This document shows, one piece after another, positions 1-5,033 of a DNA stretch of 5,033 nt. Numbering within the stretch: the first letter of the stretch is position 1; each line of letters starts with the position of its first letter. The position numbers and the translations under genes were made by a program. Where the stretch lies: the NCBI GenBank assembly GCA_947440715.1, contig CANETI010000216.1:1-5033 (forward strand), given 5' to 3'. Under the pieces are notes generated by a model that made no database searches, was not told where the DNA came from, and saw only the letters and a program-made list of their open reading frames with translations. Source of the DNA: Planctomycetota bacterium. Its GTDB lineage: Bacteria > Planctomycetota > UBA11346.

Positions 1-1372
1 CGGTGTCACGCCAAGGTCCAAAGACCACGGCAAGTTTTGGACTGGCAGTAGCAGCACTTTCATTGCCGCTGTTTTGCGCGAGCTCGGCATCAACATCAAA
101 ATAATAGACGTCACCACGTATGCCAGGAACCGCGCGGAACCACTCATTCAACACTAGCGTTGAAGCGGCGAATAACCCGACGGTATATTCATTGACGGTA
201 TCGCTACGCACGGTGCTCAGGCGTTCACGTTGGCGGGTATTATATAGGCCAACTTCGTTAATGAAGTCAGCGCGCACTTGCACGCCTGCGGTCGTATCGA
301 AGGCCACCTCGCCGATATCGTTTAGCCAGCGATGGGTAGCTTCACCGCCAACGGTGGTTCGGCGATCCACTTGCTCAAATTGATCACCGTTCACGGTATC
401 AGCTTCGAAATAGGAAAAATTTGACCACAGATTCATACGATATAAAATGGCATAGGCAGAGATATTGGTCTGTTGCTGCTGATCACCCGTATGCCAACCA
501 CTGCTCAGGCTGAAGCGCGAGGATTCACCGCCGGTGGTTGGGTCAATCGCGCCTAAACGATTGATTTGACCGCTTTCTACCGCACGACTGGGAATTTGAT
601 CCGTGGAATCCCAATCAGAACCGTAACTCATGAGTGTCACATTCCAGCCATTACGCTGGTCACCCTGGGCGTAGCGCAGCACGGCGTTGGCTTTGCGCAG
701 GTTCTCGTCATTCACCCACGGACCATCGTAGCTTTGCAGTTCAACGCCATAAACTAAACGTCCATCGCCGAGCGTTGGGCTGCCAGTTGCGAGAGCACGA
801 CCATACGCATCGGTACCAACGGTCACGCCGATGGTATTTCCTGGCAACTGATCCGCGAGTGCGATCTGTGCCCCGCCAGCAGAACTGAAATCACCAATGG
901 CGGCGTGATAAGGGCCTTTCCAATACGTGACGTTGTCGACCAATTCCGGAATCAAGAAATTGACGTCGGTATAGCCCTGTCCATGACCGTGCGTTGGTAA
1001 ATTGACGGGCATGTGATCGACGCTGGTCGAGAAATCGGTGCCGTGATCAAGATTAAAGCCGCGCAGGAAATATTGATTCGCTTTACCAGTGCCGGAATGC
1101 TGAGTCGCAATTAATCCAGGAACGGTCTCCAGCAATTCACCAGGACGTAGTAATGGCCGCCACTGTAATTGTTCGCGACCCGTCGTGCCTTCGCTGGCGG
1201 TAGCAGCGATGCCAACGAGATCGTTCTGTCGGCCTTCAACCACAATGGTTGGTAAAGCATCGCCCACCGTCGCCAAAGGAACTAACGGAGGTGTTTCTAC
1301 GGCCATTACGGGTGATCCGACAGCAAGGATGAACATCGTACGCGACAGAAATTGGCGTGGCATTATTGACAT
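1..1372 (-). CDS. TonB-dependent outer-membrane receptor, N-terminal part (C-terminus beyond window)
   Basis: About 457 residues are readable before the window edge, with no internal stop. Residues 1-24 form a signal peptide: basic PRQFLSR, a hydrophobic core, and a likely cut after SPVMA. A TonB-box-like segment, ALPTIVVEG, follows at about residues 39-47. The plug domain spans about residues 75-180 and includes ELLETVPGLIATQHSG, QYFLRGF, DHGTDF, THGHGQGYTD, FLIPELV and YWKGPYHA. Alternating polar/hydrophobic strands of a beta-barrel follow, ending at SPKLAVVFGPWRDT. Family members normally have 650-800 residues, so roughly a third is missing. The product is expected to import a scarce ligand across the outer membrane using TonB-ExbBD energy. 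The ligand is not readable directly; divergent nikR suggests nickel or a nickel chelate (inference). The start at 1372 is chosen because GGAG lies 6 nt upstream; an in-frame ATG at 1384 would add four residues. Family assignment is firm, substrate is weak. Confidence 0.93.
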   Translation of the reverse strand, partial: MSIMPRQFLSRTMFILAVGSPVMAVETPPLVPLATVGDALPTIVVEGRQNDLVGIAATASEGTTGREQLQWRPLLRPGELLETVPGLIATQHSGTGKANQYFLRGFNLDHGTDFSTSVDHMPVNLPTHGHGQGYTDVNFLIPELVDNVTYWKGPYHAAIGDFSSAGGAQIALADQLPGNTIGVTVGTDAYGRALATGSPTLGDGRLVYGVELQSYDGPWVNDENLRKANAVLRYAQGDQRNGWNVTLMSYGSDWDSTDQIPSRAVESGQINRLGAIDPTTGGESSRFSLSSGWHTGDQQQQTNISAYAILYRMNLWSNFSYFEADTVNGDQFEQVDRRTTVGGEATHRWLNDIGEVAFDTTAGVQVRADFINEVGLYNTRQRERLSTVRSDTVNEYTVGLFAASTLVLNEWFRAVPGIRGDVYYFDVDAELAQNSGNESAATASPKLAVVFGPWRDT

Positions 1373-1378
1373 CAGCGG

Positions 1379-1382
1379 CTCC
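1379..1382 (-). promoter_or_regulatory. ribosome binding site deciding the receptor start
   Basis: GGAG on the minus strand sits 6 nt before the ATG at 1372. The alternative ATG at 1384 overlaps this site and has only a poorly placed AGAG before it. This favours the shorter N-terminus, which also gives a compact 24-residue signal peptide. Confidence 0.5.
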
Positions 1383-1384
1383 AT

Positions 1385-1483
1385 GGACTCTAACAGGAAT
1401 AGTATTACGAATTTAATAATCGTATGAATGCCGCCCGCAAGACCCCGCTTCCGCTGTGCGCGGCAAGCATAACGTACGCCGTC
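1385..1483. promoter_or_regulatory. divergent receptor/nikR intergenic region with imperfect dyad (candidate NikR operator)
   Basis: This stretch separates the two divergent starts and must hold promoters for both. The part at 1396-1428 is strikingly AT-rich compared with its surroundings. It contains an inverted repeat TACGA-N9-TCGTA (1406-1410 and 1420-1424); an outer T/A pair (1403/1427) also matches. A GTATGA hexamer at 1422-1427 equals the half-site of the E. coli NikR operator (GTATGA-N16-TCATAC), but the partner TCATAC is not at the expected distance. A related GTATTA lies 20 bp upstream in the same orientation. On the minus strand, TACTAT (1404-1399) or TAATAC (1407-1402) could serve as a -10 for the receptor gene; no good -35 is visible. 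Regulation by NikR is inferred from context, not shown by a canonical operator. Confidence 0.4.
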
Positions 1484-1933
1484 ATGACCGACCTTGTACG
1501 CGCCAGTTTCTCGCTCGATAAACACCTGCATGACCAATTCGAACGAATTGCCGACGAGCGCGGTTATAAAAACCGTTCGGAGTTCCTGCGCGATCTCTTG
1601 CGCGAACACCTGGTGCAAGAGGAGTGGGAAAAAGACCAGGAAGCAGTGGGCACCGTGACCTTAGTTTATGACCATCATCAACGACAATTAGCGGCCAAGC
1701 TCATCGACGTGCAGCACGACCACCACGATCTCGTGCTGGCCACCACGCACGTGCACTTGAGCCACGACTTATGCGCCGAAACCATCATGCTGCGCGGTCA
1801 CGCCAGCAAGATTCGCACCATGGCCGACCTGCTACGCAAGCAAAAAGGCGTTTTGCACGCAACTTTATCCATGTCATCAACGGGTAAAGCACTGCGCGTG
1901 TCGTTGGGTTCTGCGGTTCGACGCCACTCTTGA
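1484..1933 (+). CDS. nikR: nickel-responsive transcriptional regulator NikR
   Basis: The protein has 149 residues; E. coli NikR has 133. Residues 1-45 form a ribbon-helix-helix DNA-binding domain: strand VRASFSLD followed by ERGYKNRSEFLRDLLREHL. R6, S8 and S10 align with the DNA-contacting R3, T5 and T7 of E. coli NikR, so the two threonines are replaced by serines. Residues 55-137 form the ACT-like nickel-binding and tetramerisation domain. H78 (in QHDHHD), H89 and H91 (in HVH) and C97 match the square-planar nickel ligands H76, H87, H89 and C95; E99 is also kept. In the known family, nickel-loaded tetramers repress uptake genes. About 14 extra C-terminal residues are present. An upstream in-frame ATG at 1424 would add 20 residues unlike any NikR N-terminus, so 1484 is preferred although no Shine-Dalgarno is seen. 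It is divergent from the receptor gene, its likely target. Confidence 0.94.
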   Translation: MTDLVRASFSLDKHLHDQFERIADERGYKNRSEFLRDLLREHLVQEEWEKDQEAVGTVTLVYDHHQRQLAAKLIDVQHDHHDLVLATTHVHLSHDLCAETIMLRGHASKIRTMADLLRKQKGVLHATLSMSSTGKALRVSLGSAVRRHS

Positions 1934-1948
1934 AATTCTCACCTCACC

Positions 1949-2074
1949 TTAGAGATAGCGTTCGCGGCAGTAGCGAAACAGCCAACCACCAGCGCACAGT
2001 TGAAGCACAGTGCCGGATAATGCTGCCAATAAAATGAGGGCAGGAGCGCACCAGATAACGGTAGTGTCCGACAC
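1949..2074 (-). CDS. possible 41-residue single-helix membrane protein, or remnant of a membrane protein gene
   Basis: A GTG-started frame of 41 codons ends in TAA 15 bp from the convergent nikR stop. The translation begins VSDTTVIW, continues as an uninterrupted hydrophobic stretch (about residues 6-33, with CAPALILLAALSG and VLQLCAGGWLF) and ends in a basic tail, RYCRERYL. This is the layout of a one-pass inner-membrane protein with a cytoplasmic C-terminus. There are three cysteines (9, 27, 36). The reading frame stays open upstream to about 2113 with no ATG, and no Shine-Dalgarno precedes the GTG, so it may instead be the last helix of a decayed larger membrane protein. The start overlaps a perfect palindrome at 2063-2075. 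It lies 63 bp after flhG on the same strand and could be co-transcribed with it. I recognise no family. It is supported only by composition and fit to the gap. Confidence 0.33.
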   Translation of the reverse strand: MSDTTVIWCAPALILLAALSGTVLQLCAGGWLFRYCRERYL

Positions 2075-2075
2075 T
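2063..2075. repeat. perfect 13-bp palindrome with a third half-copy at 2107-2114
   Basis: AGTGTC-C-GACACT reads the same on both strands except for the central base. With a 1-nt spacer it cannot fold as an RNA hairpin, so a protein-binding site or an element end is more likely. CCGACACT (2068-2075) is repeated in inverted orientation as AGTGTCGG at 2107-2114, with 31 bp between. The pair could be the arms of a very short non-autonomous element, a REP-like remnant, or two sites for one regulator. No target-site duplication is obvious. Confidence 0.55.
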
Positions 2076-2119
2076 CTGAAAAAGTATGGGCCATAGGTAG
2101 AGATTAAGTGTCGGCATCA

Positions 2120-2146
2120 ATCGCAGGTGCAGCGATATTATTTTTT
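2120..2146 (+). terminator. weak hairpin plus T-run, candidate terminator for nikR
   Basis: ATCGC (2120-2124) pairs with GCGAT (2132-2136) around a 7-nt loop in which one further G-C pair is possible. ATTATTTTTT follows directly at 2137-2146. Read rightward this resembles an intrinsic terminator, but the 5-bp stem is short. The T-run is also the complement of the lysine and stop codons of flhG, so it may be coincidental. Read leftward there is no T-run after the stem, so it would not end flhG transcripts. Confidence 0.3.
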
Positions 2147-2953
2147 ATCGCGCCAGGCTTCGTTTTTAAGACGCATGGCAACGGCACGTAAGGCAAGTAA
2201 TGCGGGTGTATCGGGGCCAAGTGCGAAGGGTGTGCGGTTTCGCACGGCTTCGGCGACGTGACGGTCGCGGGGAATGCTGCCGATTAGGGTAATGTCGCGA
2301 TGTAAATAGGTGGCGATTACTTTTTTTAAGCGGGCAAAGGCTTGTAGGGCATCGTCTTGATGGTTGGCCATGTTAATAACAATGCGAATATCGCGGCCTG
2401 GATCACTATTTTCTAACACTTTAATTAACGCATAGGCATCAGTGAGCGACGTTGGTTCGGGTGTGACCACGACCACGACCGTGCGCGAAGCGCGCAGCAG
2501 CGACATGACTTCGCGACCAATACCAGCAGGCGTATCGATGACCAACATATCATAACCCTGGGCAACCTGATTAAGGCCACCGATGAGCGAATCTAATTGG
2601 CTTTGGGATAATCGAGTTAATTCATCGCGACCACTGGCAGCTGGAATAAAACCCATGCCGCCTGGGCCATCGACTATCGCACCTTTTATGGGCGCAGATC
2701 CGGTCAGCACTTCGAACAACGTCGCCGTTGGATTGAGTCCCAATAAAACATCGGCATTGGCGAGGCTTAAATCGCAGTCGACTAACAAGGGTTTCTTGCC
2801 TAATTTCGCCAGTAATAACGCGAGATTTACCGCCAAACAGGTTTTTCCGACTCCGCCTTTGCCGCCAGTAATCGCCACTGCCGGTAATGATGGCGGCAAT
2901 ACGGCCTCGGGGATGGCGGTTGAGCGACGTAAATTGCGAGCTTGGTCGTTCAT
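2138..2953 (-). CDS. flhG: MinD/ParA-like ATPase FlhG (FleN), flagellar number regulator
   Basis: The protein has 271 residues, close to the usual 270-300. Residues 3-9, DQARNLR, match the N-terminal DQAxxLR element by which FlhG stimulates the GTPase of FlhF. A deviant Walker A, GGKGGVGKT (residues 30-38), carries the signature lysine K32 and the phosphate-binding K37. Switch I/Walker A-prime is VDCDLSLANADVLLG (58-72, D59 and D61). Switch II is VIDTPAGIG (138-146). The C-terminal TPALLALRAVAMRLKNEAW could be the amphipathic membrane-binding helix. In the known family, ATP-bound dimers sit at the membrane, release FlhF and restrict the number of flagella; in some species FlhG also restrains the master regulator. 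The start lies 36 bp after the flhF stop. No Shine-Dalgarno is visible before ATG 2953 and no alternative start precedes it in frame, so coupling to flhF translation is possible. Plain MinD is less likely given the DQAxxLR motif and neighbours. Confidence 0.95.
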   Translation of the reverse strand: MNDQARNLRRSTAIPEAVLPPSLPAVAITGGKGGVGKTCLAVNLALLLAKLGKKPLLVDCDLSLANADVLLGLNPTATLFEVLTGSAPIKGAIVDGPGGMGFIPAASGRDELTRLSQSQLDSLIGGLNQVAQGYDMLVIDTPAGIGREVMSLLRASRTVVVVVTPEPTSLTDAYALIKVLENSDPGRDIRIVINMANHQDDALQAFARLKKVIATYLHRDITLIGSIPRDRHVAEAVRNRTPFALGPDTPALLALRAVAMRLKNEAWRDKK

Positions 2954-2989
2954 TACTGAGGGTCGGTCCAGGATAAGTGAGAGGAGATT

Positions 2990-4156
2990 TTAAGCGGCTC
3001 CGACTGGCAATGGTAATACGCGACTGGTGATGACCGAACTTTCAGCGGCAATAATATCATCGGGGACTTCTTGGCCGGTGGTGATGTAATTGATGGGAAG
3101 GCGATGGCGGCGTAGACAGCCATATAAACGACCTGGTGCGGCACATTCATCTAATTTGGTGATCACGGCGTGGGCGATGGGGAGAATTGAAAAACGTTCG
3201 ACCACGGCAGCGAACTCAGCGCGACCAGAAGTGGCCGCGACGGCGAGCATGACGCCCATGCCGCTGCAAGCGCGGCAAAAAGCTTTGAGTTCATGAATAC
3301 GCGTGGCATCCCCAGGGCTGCGTCCAGCCGTATCGACGAGGACATTGTCGTATGATTCATAGCGTCGCATGAGCGCACCAAATTGCGCTGGGGTCGTGGC
3401 GACTTCTAAGGGGATATCTAATAAATCGGCGTAGGTGCGTAATTGGTCTTGCGCACCAACGCGGTAGGTGTCGATGGTGATCAATGCCACGCGACGATTT
3501 TTTTTCAGCACTAAATCGCCAGCGATTTTCGCTAGGGTCGTGGTTTTTCCCACGCCCGTGGGGCCAACCATCATTAATTTTTGCGTGGTGGTCCAGTCGA
3601 CGGCACCAGCGCAAACGAGATTGCGCGCCATCAGTAAATTAAGGAAATCACGGTGTTTACTGCTGTGTAAGCGATTATTTGTTCGCGCCATCGCTTCATC
3701 TAATTCGGCCATAATTTCGCCTGGTAATTCTGTTTCATTGAGGCTGTTGGCAATATCGTCACTTAAATGAGCGCGCGGTGTGCCTTGGCCGCTGGCGAGG
3801 CGCGATAATTGTTTGCGAATGGAGGCGAGTTCTTCTTCTAAGGCGATGGCAGCTGCGTCGTCGGCGCGTTCGCGCGCAAGTGACGAGGCTTGGTTGGCAA
3901 TTGGTGCATCTATGGCGGTTGGTTTCCAGGATTTAACGCTCGGTTCTCCAGGTGGCGTCGGTACCACGGTGCGCACGGTCGGGCGTGATCCACTGTCGTC
4001 CGAAGCGGCAACGACTTCGTAACCACTGCGACGTCCTAATAATCCAGGCTCTTTAATTGTTCGCGTCTCGATGATGAGGGCATTATCACCTAAATCATTC
4101 TTCACTTTTTCTAATGCTTCTGGGACGGTGCGACCGGTGTAGCTGCGAACGATCAT
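2990..4156 (-). CDS. flhF: flagellar biosynthesis GTPase FlhF (SRP family)
   Basis: The protein has 388 residues; the family usually has 360-450. Residues 1-50 form the conserved N-terminal segment (RSYTGRTVPEALEKVKNDLG, then IIETR). Residues 52-145 are a variable, proline- and alanine-rich B region with a short coiled-coil-like stretch, ALEEELASIRKQLSRL (105-120). The NG GTPase domain follows: G1 GPTGVGKTTT (198-207), G2 DTYRVGAQDQLRTYADLL (229-246), G3 DTAGRSPGD (275-283), G4 TKLD (333-336) and G5-like TTGQEVPDDI (359-368). All nucleotide-binding motifs look intact. Known role: GTP-dependent dimers recruit early flagellar components to the correct pole or site, and FlhG stimulates hydrolysis. 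The helical N part before G1 (about 147-190) seems short. It sits between flhA and flhG, as in many flagellar operons. The start at 4156 has a good Shine-Dalgarno. FtsY or Ffh are excluded by the N-terminal segment and context. Confidence 0.96.
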   Translation of the reverse strand: MIVRSYTGRTVPEALEKVKNDLGDNALIIETRTIKEPGLLGRRSGYEVVAASDDSGSRPTVRTVVPTPPGEPSVKSWKPTAIDAPIANQASSLARERADDAAAIALEEELASIRKQLSRLASGQGTPRAHLSDDIANSLNETELPGEIMAELDEAMARTNNRLHSSKHRDFLNLLMARNLVCAGAVDWTTTQKLMMVGPTGVGKTTTLAKIAGDLVLKKNRRVALITIDTYRVGAQDQLRTYADLLDIPLEVATTPAQFGALMRRYESYDNVLVDTAGRSPGDATRIHELKAFCRACSGMGVMLAVAATSGRAEFAAVVERFSILPIAHAVITKLDECAAPGRLYGCLRRHRLPINYITTGQEVPDDIIAAESSVITSRVLPLPVGAA

Positions 4157-4163
4157 GGGTTAT

Positions 4164-4168
4164 TCCTT
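4164..4168 (-). promoter_or_regulatory. ribosome binding site of flhF
   Basis: AAGGA on the minus strand lies 7 nt before the flhF ATG, within the 40-bp flhA-flhF gap. It fixes the start at 4156 and is the clearest Shine-Dalgarno in the window; flhG and nikR lack a comparable one. Confidence 0.7.
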
Positions 4169-4196
4169 TTCATCTTTTGGTCTAAGAAGCTGAGGT

Positions 4197-5033
4197 TCAT
4201 GGTTTGGCCGTTAGAGTGAGTGTTCCTACGACATCAACATTAATGCCAGGGACTAATTCACTGTAACTGATGACGGCGAGGTCAGGATAGAATCGACTGG
4301 TGATTTGGCGCAAGCTACGGCGTAAAGTTGCGGTCGTCAGCAGGACCGGATCGTGGCCGCTCGCAAGTGCTTCTTGCGTGTGTTTACCTAATTGATCGAC
4401 CAAGGTGCTGGCTTCATTGGGAGCGATACCCAGACCACCACCTTGATTGGCGGCCAACATCGCTTGCGACAATCGTTGTTCGGTGGCGGGCTCTAAAATA
4501 ACCGCGAATAATTTCCCTGTAGGATCAAGGTATGGGGCGACCACGTTGCGTCCCATACGTGCGCGTGCGTGTTCGGCGATGGCGAGTGGATCGGCGGTTG
4601 GTTGATCGGCGATGGTTTCAAGAATTTTTTCTAGGTTGGTAATGGGCACGCGTTCTTCGAGCAAGGCCGCTAACGCTTTTTGCACCACGCCTAATTTCGC
4701 ATTGGCTTCAATATCTTTAACCAACACGGGTGCATCACGTTTTAAGCTGTTGAGCATCGCCTGTACATCTTCGCGGTTTAGCATCACCGAGGCATGCGAT
4801 TTGAGTACTTGGGTCAAATGCGTGATAAAGACCGATGCGGGATCGGTGACGGTGTAGCCAGCGGCTTCGGCTTCGGCGCGGCGACCAGGTTCGATCCAAA
4901 CGGCATCGAGACCAAAGGCAGGTTCTTTGGTGGTGATGCCATGCACGGGGTGCGAGATGCCGCCGCCATCAATGGCGAGCAATCGATCTGGATGTAATTC
5001 ATAGGACGCCATTGCTTGGCCATGCAATAAAAC
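4197..5033 (-). CDS. flhA: flagellar export gate protein FlhA, C-terminal cytoplasmic domain (N-terminus beyond window)
   Basis: The frame is open to the window edge, giving 278 C-terminal residues of a protein normally about 690 long; the membrane half is outside. The visible part corresponds to most of the cytoplasmic domain. It has ELHPDRLLAIDGG (12-24) and the highly conserved EPAFGLDAVWIEP (37-49), then AEAAGYTVTDPASVFITHLTQVL (55-77). The helical subdomain with EERVPITNLEKILETIAD comes next, and the last subdomain ends in DLAVISYSELVPGINVDVVG (251-270). In the known family this domain forms a nonameric ring under the export gate, docking late substrates and their chaperones. An apparent start near 5027 would be internal (TTG) and is not the true N-terminus. 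Paralogous SctV of virulence secretion systems shares the fold, but adjacent flhF and flhG make FlhA the safe call. The gene ends 40 bp before flhF and is probably co-transcribed with it. Confidence 0.96.
   Translation of the reverse strand, partial: VLLHGQAMASYELHPDRLLAIDGGGISHPVHGITTKEPAFGLDAVWIEPGRRAEAEAAGYTVTDPASVFITHLTQVLKSHASVMLNREDVQAMLNSLKRDAPVLVKDIEANAKLGVVQKALAALLEERVPITNLEKILETIADQPTADPLAIAEHARARMGRNVVAPYLDPTGKLFAVILEPATEQRLSQAMLAANQGGGLGIAPNEASTLVDQLGKHTQEALASGHDPVLLTTATLRRSLRQITSRFYPDLAVISYSELVPGINVDVVGTLTLTAKP

Noticed and set aside
120..1427. Several plus-strand ORFs of 60-90 codons opposite the receptor gene
   Set aside because: The minus strand encodes a continuous TonB-dependent receptor here; these are antisense shadows with no family resemblance.
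1424..1483. 20-residue N-terminal extension of NikR from ATG 1424
   Set aside because: The extension has no counterpart in NikR, and the ATG overlaps the candidate dyad and has no ribosome binding site. The family alignment begins at ATG 1484.
1961..1977. Hairpin TTCGC-N7-GCGAA as a terminator
   Set aside because: The stem is only 5 bp and no T-run follows on either strand.
1934..2137. Intact insertion sequence at the nikR-flhG junction
   Set aside because: Only short inverted repeats are present, with no transposase reading frame and no clear target duplication; at most a remnant or miniature element.
2583..2993. 136-codon plus-strand ORF opposite flhG
   Set aside because: It is fully antisense to the strongly supported flhG, with no domain-like sequence and low-complexity Ser/Pro/Asn-rich content; a shadow frame.
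3468..4022. Plus-strand ORFs of 80-100 codons opposite flhF
   Set aside because: They mirror the flhF coding frame, show no recognisable motif, and overlap a gene with all five GTPase motifs intact.
4197..5027. Complete 276-residue gene starting near 5027
   Set aside because: The supposed start is an internal TTG, the frame continues past the window edge, and the sequence is the C-terminal domain of FlhA, so the gene is partial.

Overview
This window comes from a flagellated, Gram-negative (outer-membrane-bearing) bacterium of moderate G+C content. The outer membrane is implied by a TonB-dependent receptor and motility by a run of flagellar export and placement genes. The phylum cannot be fixed from the sequence. 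The flhA-flhF-flhG order fits polarly flagellated Proteobacteria. However, FlhF stretches such as YADLLDIPLEV and YITTGQEVPDDI look more like FlhF from outside Gammaproteobacteria, so a PVC-group or deltaproteobacterial-type origin is also possible.

Region 1 (1 to about 1483) holds the N-terminal two thirds or so of a TonB-dependent outer-membrane receptor on the minus strand, cut by the window edge. It is divergent from nikR, across a short AT-rich intergenic stretch containing an imperfect dyad. Region 2 (1484-1933) is nikR on the plus strand, a nickel-sensing ribbon-helix-helix repressor with all four expected nickel ligands. The divergent pair suggests a nickel-controlled (or nickel-chelate) outer-membrane uptake function.

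Region 3 (1934-2137) is a convergent junction. It is not empty. The minus strand carries a possible 41-codon, GTG-started ORF encoding one hydrophobic helix with a basic tail. There is also a perfect 13-bp palindrome (AGTGTCCGACACT) with half of it repeated in inverted orientation about 30 bp away, and a weak hairpin plus T-run that could end nikR transcription.

Region 4 (2138-5033) is a minus-strand flagellar operon segment in the order flhA (C-terminal part only) - flhF - flhG, with gaps of 40 and 36 bp. FlhA forms the substrate-docking ring of the flagellar type III export gate. FlhF is an SRP-family GTPase that marks the site of flagellum assembly, and FlhG is a MinD-like ATPase that stimulates FlhF and limits flagellar number. 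The usual downstream neighbours in many proteobacteria (fliA, cheY, cheZ) are absent here, because the cluster runs into the convergent nikR.

I see no CRISPR array, tRNA, rRNA or intact mobile element. No clearly new multi-gene system is visible. The most informative loose ends are the small membrane ORF and inverted repeats at 1949-2114, and the inferred nickel link of the receptor.
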